Source: CAZPZZ01 sp964591245 (GTDB lineage Bacteria > Acidobacteriota > Vicinamibacteria > Vicinamibacterales > UBA8438). Taken from it: DNA of 56,122 nucleotides. Made by a program: the position numbers and the translations under genes. The notes beneath the pieces were generated by a model. That model searched no databases, had not been told where the DNA came from, and saw only the letters and a list, made by a program, of their open reading frames with translations. Below, piece after piece: positions 34,744-42,061 of this stretch; within the stretch, counting starts at the first letter, position 1; the number at the start of each line of letters is the position of its first letter. The stretch covers positions 1 to 56,122 of the forward strand of contig CAZPZZ010000008.1 of the NCBI GenBank assembly GCA_964591245.1, given 5' to 3'.

Positions 34744-35832
34744 GTGTTGACGGTGTGGCCCCGCGTTTGGGGATACATTTTATCGCGCCTTTCTCGGTTC
34801 GTGTTCGGCATGGCTGTGCTGCTGGGGTTGGCCTGTACCGGCGCCTGTCGCTCCGCGCCCCCTCCTTCTGCGACCCATCTTCATACGTTTGAAGGGATGA
34901 CCATGGGAACTACCTATACCGTACGAACGGTAACGGGGCGCCCGTGGAATTTGTCTGAACGCGAACGAATTGGCACCTTGATTCAGTCGACACTTGACGA
35001 GATTGAGGCCAAGATGTCGCACTACGACACGAATTCGGAGTTGTCTCGATTTAACCGGATCCAGGGGGCAGCACCATTTACGGTTTCGGCCGACACGTTT
35101 GAAGTAGTGCGCCTGGCCCAGGAGATCAGTGTGCTCACAGGCGGAGCACTGGATATCACCGTGGGGCCTCTGGTGAATGCCTGGGGTTTCGGTCCAAGCG
35201 AACCCGTGCAACTTCCGCCGGATCCTGGGCAGCTTGCCAGGCTGGAAGCACGTGTTGGTTATGATCAGCTCACGCTGGACCCCGTGTTGTTGACCCTGAC
35301 CAAAAAGACGCCTGGACTTGAATGTGATCTGTCTGCGGTAGCCAAAGGCTACGGAGTAGACCGTGTGGCAGACGTGTTGGCCGAGGTTGGCGTCACTCGG
35401 TTCATGGTCGAGGTTGGCGGTGAAATTTCGGCCGTCGGTCTCAACCAGCAGGATCGGCCGTGGCGGATTGGGATAGAACGTCCAACGGCTGAAGGTGGGA
35501 TCGAGACGGTGGTGCCTCTACGGAACCACGCAATGGCGACGTCCGGTGACTACCGGAACACGCGGGAGATCGAGGGGCAACTTGTTTCGCATACCATTGA
35601 CCCTCGGACTGGTCGACCGGTCGATCACCAACTCGCGTCCGTGAGTGTCATTTCGGAGCACTGCGCCGTTGCTGATGGGCTGGCCACGGCGCTCGAGGTG
35701 CTCGGTCCAGAACAGGGTTATGCACTGGCGGTTCGCCAGGGATGGGCGGCATTATTTCTCGTGCGGCTTGATGATGGTACGGTCACGGCGCGGACTACGC
35801 CGGCTTTCGACCGAATTATCTCTGAGTCGTAG
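34744..35832 (+). CDS. apbE: FAD:protein FMN transferase (flavin transferase), lipoprotein
   Basis: ApbE takes FMN from FAD and links it to a threonine in S-G-A-T motifs, here expected in NqrB and NqrC. A signal peptide ends in LGLACTGAC, a lipobox-like cysteine region, so the protein is probably anchored on the outer face of the inner membrane or in the outer membrane. Family landmarks are GMTMGTTYTV, GGALDITVGPLVNAWGFG, KGYGVDRVAD, VEVGGEI and HTIDPRTGRPVDH. Start choice: GTG at 34744; an upstream TTG at 34720 overlapping nqrF also works. Confidence 0.95.
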   Translation: MLTVWPRVWGYILSRLSRFVFGMAVLLGLACTGACRSAPPPSATHLHTFEGMTMGTTYTVRTVTGRPWNLSERERIGTLIQSTLDEIEAKMSHYDTNSELSRFNRIQGAAPFTVSADTFEVVRLAQEISVLTGGALDITVGPLVNAWGFGPSEPVQLPPDPGQLARLEARVGYDQLTLDPVLLTLTKKTPGLECDLSAVAKGYGVDRVADVLAEVGVTRFMVEVGGEISAVGLNQQDRPWRIGIERPTAEGGIETVVPLRNHAMATSGDYRNTREIEGQLVSHTIDPRTGRPVDHQLASVSVISEHCAVADGLATALEVLGPEQGYALAVRQGWAALFLVRLDDGTVTARTTPAFDRIISES

Positions 35833-35855
35833 TTGGCCGAATAGAATTGAGATCA

Positions 35856-36041
35856 ATGGCTCTTTTCTTACTCACGCTTGGCGGCATGCTGTTCGTCATG
35901 GTAATCATGGCTGTCGGGGTCATGGTCAACGGACGTTGCTTGCGCGGGTCCTGCGGTGGAGTGGACGTTTTGGACGCAGAGGGGGAGTCGCTAGCCTGCG
36001 CGGCTTGTCCGAAGCGACGGGGTTCGTCTACCCGGGATTAA
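35856..36041 (+). CDS. nqrM: Na+-NQR maturation protein
   Basis: NqrM (DUF539) is needed to assemble the Na+-NQR iron centre in NqrD/E. This 61-residue protein has one hydrophobic N-terminal helix (FLLTLGGMLFVMVIMAVGVM), then RGSCGG and C-x2-C. The four cysteines and the RGSCGG motif match the family well. The position directly after apbE agrees. Start ATG at 35856. Confidence 0.92.
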   Translation: MALFLLTLGGMLFVMVIMAVGVMVNGRCLRGSCGGVDVLDAEGESLACAACPKRRGSSTRD

Positions 36042-36163
36042 GATTCTGAACGACAGACCATTTCTTTCCTGTAACAGAGTGGACGGGTTTTTACCGGAGG
36101 TGTCTCAGCCGGGTGAGCCAGACCCACGTAACCGATTGATAGAGTGAGGTCCTTGCCGTGGCC

Positions 36164-37549
36164 TTACTTCAGGAGGCGCAGGGCGTCGACAAGATCGCGG
36201 TCTTGCTCCGGTAGGACTGTACGTAGATCGACGAGCACGCAGTCATCGCCAACACGGGCGACGATGGGTGGTCGTAGGGTGCGTAATTTCGCTTCCAGCA
36301 GTGACGCTGACCCGTCAAGCATGGAAAGACGTACGAGTTTGGTCGGTAGGGCGGATCCGGGCGCGCCTCCCCCGCCGACGGTGGACATTCCGTCGATGAT
36401 ATCCGCGGTGAAGAGGGCATGACCGGACAACTGTGTTGCCGCCGCACTCGCCCGTCGGCCCACGGCCTCTACCGTCGTAGTGAGCATCTGCAAGACCGGG
36501 ATGGTCGAGAAAGCTCGGCCGCTGGCATATTCCAACAGGGTTGCCTCGAGGGCGGCGTACGTCATTTTGTCGACACGGAGTGCCCGCATGAGAGGGTGTG
36601 TGCCGATCTCTGCGAGAGGAGCCTCCTGCCCAATGATGATTCCCGCTTGAGGTCCACCGAGCAGCTTGTCCCCGCTGAAGCAGCACACCGTGACTCCGGC
36701 CCGAATGCTCTCAAGCACCGAGGGTTCATCTATTCCACCCCAGGCTGGGCCCGGCCGGAGCCGTCCGCTGCCAAGATCTTCAACGACGGGGACGTTGTGA
36801 TCTTGTCCGAGTTGGACGAGGTCTGCGAGCTGTGGTCGTTCGGTGAATCCTTCAATTCGGAAATTGGATGGATGCACCCGCAAGATCATTGCCGTGCGGT
36901 TGCTGATTGCATCCGCATAGTCGCGTGTGCGCGTCTTGTTGGTTGTGCCGACTTCCCGCAGTTTGGCCCCCGATTGGCGCATGATGTCTGGAATCCGGAA
37001 GCCGCCACCGATTTCCACCAGCTCACCTCGCGATACGATGACGTCGCGATCTTCCGCCAGAGCTGCCAGGATTAGCAACATTGCCGCAGCGTTGTTGTTC
37101 ACCACAGCCGCAGCTGGAGCACCCGTGATCTGCTGTATCAAGCCGGTGGCGTGCACATTCCTCGAGCCCCGTCGGCCGGTGGCGAGATCGTATTCGAGGT
37201 TGGCGTATCCGGCGGCCACCACTGCAACGCGTTGGGAGGCGGCCGAGGTGAGAGGGGCGCGGCCGAGGTTGGTGTGGACGATGACACCGGTTGCATTGAT
37301 GGTGGGCATGAGAGACGGGGCGAACTCTGTGGCCAGGCGGGAAACAGTCAGGCGTTCTATGGTCATGGCTGCTTCTTCGCTGGTTTCTACCGGAGGGGCG
37401 GAGACACCGCGAAGGGCTTGGCGCAGCTCGTTGGCAGCGGTTCTTAGCGCGGTCAGTGTTGCCTCCGAGCCGTACTCCTCTTCGATAGCACGGATTCCAG
37501 CACGTCGACGGAGCCGATCGATCGATGGGACTACGCGAGGGGTCGGCAT
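36164..37549 (-). CDS. selA: L-seryl-tRNA(Sec) selenium transferase
   Basis: PLP enzyme that turns seryl-tRNA(Sec) into selenocysteyl-tRNA(Sec). At 461 residues it has the normal length. The PLP-lysine motif FSGDKLLGGPQAGI is intact, as are the early NATGVIVHTNLGRAPL and VNNNAAAML blocks. The ATG at 37549 was chosen; the open frame extends upstream but does not resemble the family. selB, selD and selC (tRNA-Sec) are not found in the window, nor any clear selenoprotein gene. Divergent from the unknown gene at 37667. Confidence 0.96.
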   Translation of the reverse strand: MPTPRVVPSIDRLRRRAGIRAIEEEYGSEATLTALRTAANELRQALRGVSAPPVETSEEAAMTIERLTVSRLATEFAPSLMPTINATGVIVHTNLGRAPLTSAASQRVAVVAAGYANLEYDLATGRRGSRNVHATGLIQQITGAPAAAVVNNNAAAMLLILAALAEDRDVIVSRGELVEIGGGFRIPDIMRQSGAKLREVGTTNKTRTRDYADAISNRTAMILRVHPSNFRIEGFTERPQLADLVQLGQDHNVPVVEDLGSGRLRPGPAWGGIDEPSVLESIRAGVTVCCFSGDKLLGGPQAGIIIGQEAPLAEIGTHPLMRALRVDKMTYAALEATLLEYASGRAFSTIPVLQMLTTTVEAVGRRASAAATQLSGHALFTADIIDGMSTVGGGGAPGSALPTKLVRLSMLDGSASLLEAKLRTLRPPIVARVGDDCVLVDLRTVLPEQDRDLVDALRLLK

Positions 37550-37666
37550 GGAGTCGTTGAATCGGTATCGTGAGTTCCCAGGCCGGCACGAACTGAGCCT
37601 GAGGCGTGCGACTGGAGCCTTGCCGCGCCGTGGGACTTCAGGATACCATCTCGGACCGCACGAGCC

Positions 37667-38116
37667 ATGAGCGAGGCATCCAAACATCCGACCGACACAT
37701 CTTCCAGCGACGCGGCCCCGAAGCGCCGCCCGTCGGAACGGTTCTGGCCGTACGTAGACTTGCCGGAGCAACCCACCGACGAAGAATTGGCATTGCTCGA
37801 TCCGGATCTACGTCAGATTTTACTCGGTGATGCGTCGGAACATCCGTTTTCGATGACCCTTGTTTTTCGAGAGTTCGACGGCCCAGATCGTGACCGTGCC
37901 GTCGAGTTGGCCAAGGCCTCGACAGAGTATTGTGTGACGGGCTCTGGCGACGCATGTGAGCATAGGGCTCGATTCTTACCGAGCCAGGCGTTAGCGCTCA
38001 GGACGCTCTTCGAACTGGTTGGTTCTCGGCCAGGGTGTGAGGTCTTGGTAGATGACCGGCCCGTGCCGATGGCCCGCGAGCTTTGGTTGCCGCTCATGTG
38101 GTTTTTGATCCGCTGA
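37667..38116 (+). CDS. hypothetical protein
   Basis: A 149-residue soluble, acidic protein without a signal peptide or membrane span. It starts with a disordered Ser/Thr/Lys stretch, followed by a compact domain (ERFWPYVDLPEQPTDEELALLDPDLRQ at about 24-50, landmark LPEQPTDEELALLDPDL). It has two cysteines about 8 apart (EYCVTGSGDACEH). I do not recognise the family. It lies 117 bases from the divergent selA start, so it might share control with it. Confidence 0.6.
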   Translation: MSEASKHPTDTSSSDAAPKRRPSERFWPYVDLPEQPTDEELALLDPDLRQILLGDASEHPFSMTLVFREFDGPDRDRAVELAKASTEYCVTGSGDACEHRARFLPSQALALRTLFELVGSRPGCEVLVDDRPVPMARELWLPLMWFLIR

Positions 38117-38363
38117 CCCGACTGTGCCGCCGGCGTTTGCGGCCCGAGGAGGCAAGACGGGGGAGACGGTGTGGCGGAGCGAGCTACTCAGGAGTGGAAT
38201 GGAACGCGACGACGATGAGCGTGAATGCGACTGTCCGGCCTACTGTGGCTGAAATCCGTCGCCCTGAATCGGCTGCAAAGTGGACGAAGACATCGTTGCC
38301 TATCACGCGCGATGGAGCCTTAGCCTGTGGCGCTGTTGAATCACTGGTCCTTGCCTGCGATGT
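38117..38363. other. spacer upstream of the purH promoter
   Basis: No gene. The only open frame (from 38083, + strand) overlaps the preceding gene and is rich in Arg and Thr, so I treat it as chance. No repeat or terminator stands out. Confidence 0.4.
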
Positions 38364-38392
38364 TTGTCGGACTTTCCTAACTTTTGTATAGA
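38364..38392 (+). promoter_or_regulatory. probable purH promoter
   Basis: TTGTCG (38364-38369), a 17-base spacer and TATAGA (38387-38392), with a TG before the -10 (extended type). Transcription would start near 38399, about 175 bases before the purH ATG. Confidence 0.55.
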
Positions 38393-38398
38393 GACGGC

Positions 38399-38582
38399 GC
38401 CGAAACTTGCTCAATCTACGGATTCCATGGAGCCCATAACCATGGAGGCGCGAACAAGAGAGCCCCAGAGCGGCCTTCGGGACCGTGCCTGCAAGAAGAG
38501 GCACGACCACGAGCCCCTCTGGTTGTTACTAACAAGGTAGAAATGGCATGTGGAACGACGAGAGGAGTCCGTGATGCGAGCA
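38399..38582 (+). promoter_or_regulatory. structured purH mRNA leader with Shine-Dalgarno sequestration
   Basis: ACGGATTCC (38418-38426) is complementary to GGAGTCCGT (38564-38572), which contains the purH Shine-Dalgarno sequence. Two short extensions continue the pairing: ATC (38414-38416) with GAT (38573-38575) and TGCTC (38408-38412) with GAGCA (38578-38582). Together they give 17 bp with one G-U. Inside lie a CCATGG/CCATGG hairpin (38425-38445), a CCAGAG/CTCTGG helix (38465-38470 with 38517-38522) enclosing a C(UUCG)G tetraloop hairpin, and a TGCCT/AGGCA hairpin. TTGTT-ACT-AACAA (38523-38535) could instead pair with an upstream AACAA (38453-38457). It resembles a riboswitch or protein-binding leader; I see no known class motif. 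Confidence 0.55.
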
Positions 38583-40181
38583 CTACTCAGTGTGTCTGAC
38601 AAGACGAATCTAGCCGATTTTGCGAGTGAGCTAGTGAACTTGGGTTACGAGCTGGTATCAACCGGGGGAACTGCCAAAGCGCTAGCAAACGCTGGTCTTG
38701 CCGTGACGCCCGTGGCATCTGTGACCGGGGTAGCCGAGATGTTGGATGGGCGGGTCAAGACGCTCCATCCCGCCGTGCACGGCGGGATTCTGGCGCGCCG
38801 CGATCACCCGACAGATCTTGAGTCTATCGAGGCGCAGGGAATTCGATTGATCGACGTCGTGGTCGTGAATCTTTATCCATTTGCCCGCGCTGCTTCGGAT
38901 CCATCGACATCTGTTACCGACCTCATCGAGGAGATTGACATCGGCGGACCAACCCTCGTGCGCGCGGCTGCCAAAAATTTCCATGGGGTCATCGTAGTGG
39001 TGGACCCTGCTGACTATTCCGATGTTCTTACACAACTCGCGCGCCCAGAAGGTCCGGAACTCAAGTACCGGTTGTCTCTGGCGCAGAAGGCGTTTTCCCA
39101 TACGAGATCCTATGACGACACTATTGCTGCCGAGTTGTCGACCGTTGAGGTAGGCGGTGAGGGTTTGCTGCGGGTTCCATCACCCGAGACAGCGCTGACC
39201 CCCGAGACGCTGGCCGTGAAGGCGACCCGACAGCGTGTGCTCCGTTATGGGGAGAATCCGCACCAGGCTGGCGCGCTCTATGCGGAGAGTGGCGATGGCT
39301 TCGGTGGCGCCCGCGTTGTGCAGGGGAAGGCTTTATCCTTCACGAACCTCCTCGATCTTGATGCAGCGGCGCGGCTCATGCTCGAGTTCTCTGATGGCCC
39401 CGCGGCAGTCGTGGTGAAGCACATGAATCCCTGCGGTGTCGCGACTGGCACGACGTTGCAGGCTGCGTACGAAGCGGCGCGGGAGGTTGATCCCTTGTCT
39501 GCGTTTGGAGGGATCGTCGGTCTGAATCAGCCCTTGGACCGGGACACGGCGGTCGCGATTACATCAACATTCATTGAGGCAGTCGTTGCCCCTGAGGCCG
39601 ATGCGGAGGCTCGCGCGGTACTTGCCGAGAAAAAGAATCTCCGTCTGGTACTGGCCGATTGCGTCACTGCGGCGGCCAAACCGCACTTGCAGCGAGAGAT
39701 ACGCTCCATTCTCGGGGCCCTTCTTGTCCAAGAATATGACCGGGTTTCCGAGGCGACCTGGTCTTGGGGTGAGGAGGAATCGGGGGGTGAGGAAGACGGA
39801 TTGCGCGTGGTGACGGTGCGGCAACCGACTCCAGAGGAGTGGAGGGCTCTCCGGCTGGCGTGGCGAGTGTCCGCTCATGTGAAGTCGAACGCGGTTGTGT
39901 TTGCCGGTCCAGAGCGCCTGGTTGCGATCGGGGCGGGACAGATGAGCCGGGTGGACTCGGTGAATGTAGCCAGGATGAAGGCAAAGGAGACACTGGCAGG
40001 CACTGCTGCTGCCTCGGATGCGTTCTTCCCGTTCCGTGATGGTCTCGATGCCATTGCCGAGGCTGGAGCGACGGCCGTGGCGCAGCCGGGCGGTTCAGTG
40101 CGCGATGAAGAAGTTATCGATGCCGCCAACGAGCAGGGGGTAGCAATGGTCTTCACCGGACGCCGACACTTCCGGCATTAG
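38574..40181 (+). CDS. purH: bifunctional AICAR transformylase/IMP cyclohydrolase
   Basis: Last two steps of purine synthesis: formylates AICAR with 10-formyltetrahydrofolate, then closes the ring to IMP. The N-terminal IMP cyclohydrolase domain (about 1-200) has ALLSVSDKTNL, ELVSTGGTAKAL and MLDGRVKTLHPAVHGGILARR. The transformylase domain has the Lys-His catalytic motif KHMNPCGVA and ends GVAMVFTGRRHFRH. At 535 residues it has the normal length. The ATG at 38574 has GAGGAG upstream, which is covered by the leader pairing described above. Confidence 0.97.
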   Translation: MRALLSVSDKTNLADFASELVNLGYELVSTGGTAKALANAGLAVTPVASVTGVAEMLDGRVKTLHPAVHGGILARRDHPTDLESIEAQGIRLIDVVVVNLYPFARAASDPSTSVTDLIEEIDIGGPTLVRAAAKNFHGVIVVVDPADYSDVLTQLARPEGPELKYRLSLAQKAFSHTRSYDDTIAAELSTVEVGGEGLLRVPSPETALTPETLAVKATRQRVLRYGENPHQAGALYAESGDGFGGARVVQGKALSFTNLLDLDAAARLMLEFSDGPAAVVVKHMNPCGVATGTTLQAAYEAAREVDPLSAFGGIVGLNQPLDRDTAVAITSTFIEAVVAPEADAEARAVLAEKKNLRLVLADCVTAAAKPHLQREIRSILGALLVQEYDRVSEATWSWGEEESGGEEDGLRVVTVRQPTPEEWRALRLAWRVSAHVKSNAVVFAGPERLVAIGAGQMSRVDSVNVARMKAKETLAGTAAASDAFFPFRDGLDAIAEAGATAVAQPGGSVRDEEVIDAANEQGVAMVFTGRRHFRH

Positions 40182-40323
40182 TGGAGGCTGTCATAGGGAA
40201 CACCGAAAATTGTCGGCTGGGTTACCCGGTCTGCCGGCCGAAGACTATTTTCACCGTGCCGGGAGGATCGTTCTAGAGTGCGTGGCCGTCTCCCTCACGG
40301 CGTCCCGTGCTAGCGCGACGGAT

Positions 40324-41574
40324 TTAAGGGGCGGGCTGATGGAGTGCCTGATTCGCAGCGTAGGGGAGCGTAATCAGCACGAGGTATAGCATCAGGAATT
40401 CCGAGTCACCGAAGTTGTACTCGAAAAGTCCGCCGACGAACATACCGACGACGGCGGCCAGGCCCGCCGCTGCTAATCCCCGATTGGCGGCCACTTGGAA
40501 CTGTTTGACGAGTCCGCGCAGGGTGATCGCAAGAAAGCCGATCCAGACGGCGAGGGCGGGGAGACCACGTTCAGCGGCGATGTGCACGGGTACGTTGTGG
40601 AGATGCGGCGTGTTCTCTTGCACAGCGTTGGGCATTCGGTAGTCTGGGTACACGCGTTGGACCATGTCGGGTCCGACCCCGGTGAGTGGGTTGTCCTTGA
40701 TGATCTCAAAGCCCGCCTGGGCCAACGCGAAGCGATCTCGGATGGTTGGGTCATCCAGATCGAACGTGGAGTGAATCCGGGCCGTCACCTGTGGCGGGGC
40801 AAACGCCAAGACCAGCGCCGCCGCCACAGGGGCGACCGCGAGTAACCGCAGGTCCTTCAGGACGAACAGTAAGGCCAACACGGCACCCGCACCGACCCAA
40901 TACGTGCGCGTCAATGTGACGCCCAGGGCGACGATCAGTGCGGGCATTACGAGCGCGGACCAGACTCGTGTGTCTCGGTCGTATAGCGCTCGTGCGCCTG
41001 CTAATGCAATGACGAGCACGAGGAGACCAGAGTACGTCATGTAATGCCCCATTGAACCACTGGGGCGTTGACCCAGGTTGTCGTATTCCAGAACGCCGTA
41101 CTGAATGATCCCAAAGACTGCACAGGCAGCTCCGATGGTCACGATGACGGTGGCGACCGTCTGAGCCCGACGACCTCTGGCGAATCTGTACGTTACCGGA
41201 ACTACCAGGAAAAGAAGGATTTCACGGGAGTCAATAAGGCTGAAAGCAGGGTCCGAGGAAAAGAGCACTGAGAGTAGGGTCAGGCCGGCGTAAAGTACGA
41301 GAGCGCCAAAGAACGCTGGCGCCGATGGATACTCCCGCCTGGTGATGAGAACTGCCGCCCACAGACCGAGGGTTAGAGTGAGCAGGATTCCAGAGGCTGC
41401 GATAGAGATTTGGAGTACTGCGACGAAGCAGAGGAGAGAGATGATCGCGGCTGTTTCGAGACCTGACAACCGTTCGTTCGTGCCGAGTATTAGGTGCAGC
41501 AATGAACTGTGCGGTGAGTCGGGAGAGCCGGCTGATGCTGACGTGTCGGTCGAATTCGAATTAGGCACTGGCAA
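40324..41574 (-). CDS. O-antigen ligase-family membrane protein
   Basis: Polytopic inner-membrane protein of 416 residues with about 11 hydrophobic segments. The conserved periplasmic loop of the Wzy/WaaL superfamily is visible: GQRPSGSMGHYMTYSG (short form) and, later, NPLTGVGPDMVQRVYPDYR followed by HLHNVPVHIAAERGLPAL, in which His residues near the second motif are characteristic. It may attach a polysaccharide to a lipid carrier or link repeats. It is the second protein of this superfamily in the window. Convergent with purH. Confidence 0.9.
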   Translation of the reverse strand: MPVPNSNSTDTSASAGSPDSPHSSLLHLILGTNERLSGLETAAIISLLCFVAVLQISIAASGILLTLTLGLWAAVLITRREYPSAPAFFGALVLYAGLTLLSVLFSSDPAFSLIDSREILLFLVVPVTYRFARGRRAQTVATVIVTIGAACAVFGIIQYGVLEYDNLGQRPSGSMGHYMTYSGLLVLVIALAGARALYDRDTRVWSALVMPALIVALGVTLTRTYWVGAGAVLALLFVLKDLRLLAVAPVAAALVLAFAPPQVTARIHSTFDLDDPTIRDRFALAQAGFEIIKDNPLTGVGPDMVQRVYPDYRMPNAVQENTPHLHNVPVHIAAERGLPALAVWIGFLAITLRGLVKQFQVAANRGLAAAGLAAVVGMFVGGLFEYNFGDSEFLMLYLVLITLPYAANQALHQPAP

Positions 41575-41608
41575 GGATGTGACGGTGTATTCGGGGCGTG
41601 GCAGTAAT

Positions 41609-41815
41609 TTAACTCTTGTCCCCTGATTGGCTGACGGGATCTCCGTTCGTCTCGATGGTGGCTTCGTCGAGAAGCATCACCGGGATGTCATCCTTGATCG
41701 GATAGATACGGTTGCACGAGGCACATTGCAATCCAGTGTCGTCGTGCACGAGCACGACGGGGGTCTTGCAGTTCGGGCAGGCGAGGATTTCAAGCAATGT
41801 GGCGTCGAGGCTCAT
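41609..41815 (-). CDS. Trm112-family zinc-ribbon-like protein
   Basis: A 68-residue protein with the C-x2-C and C-x2-C pairs of the UPF0434/Trm112 fold (ILACPNCKTPV, LQCASCNRIYPIKDDIPVMLLDEA). In eukaryotes and archaea Trm112 activates methyltransferases; in bacteria the partner is mostly unknown. It lies 34 bases upstream of the O-antigen ligase-type gene on the same strand, so the two may be cotranscribed. ATG at 41815. Confidence 0.88.
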   Translation of the reverse strand: MSLDATLLEILACPNCKTPVVLVHDDTGLQCASCNRIYPIKDDIPVMLLDEATIETNGDPVSQSGDKS

Positions 41816-42061
41816 GCACAATACTCTCTCTTGAGGCCAGTCTCGCTGGTGGGATAGAACCGCCTCAGATTCCAATTTTGCTGGTCGATTTGATGGGTGG
41901 ACACAATGGCGATTCCGACGCCAAATTCTGAGGATGTCCTCTCATGAGTCATTCGTAAGGGGCGCCGACTGGCAAACTGACTATACCAGACTGTCCCGCT
42001 CCAGGTGGTAGCGGACCGGCGGTGGCTTGTCGGGCGCCGAGTCCTATGGAACAATCCCTGG

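Noticed and set aside
38083..38391. 102-residue frame upstream of purH
   Set aside because: Overlaps the previous gene and the purH promoter, and its composition is not protein-like.
38399..38573. ZTP (pfl) riboswitch before purH
   Set aside because: The conserved CCGCCTGGGC-type 3' segment is absent, so the leader was reported as unassigned.
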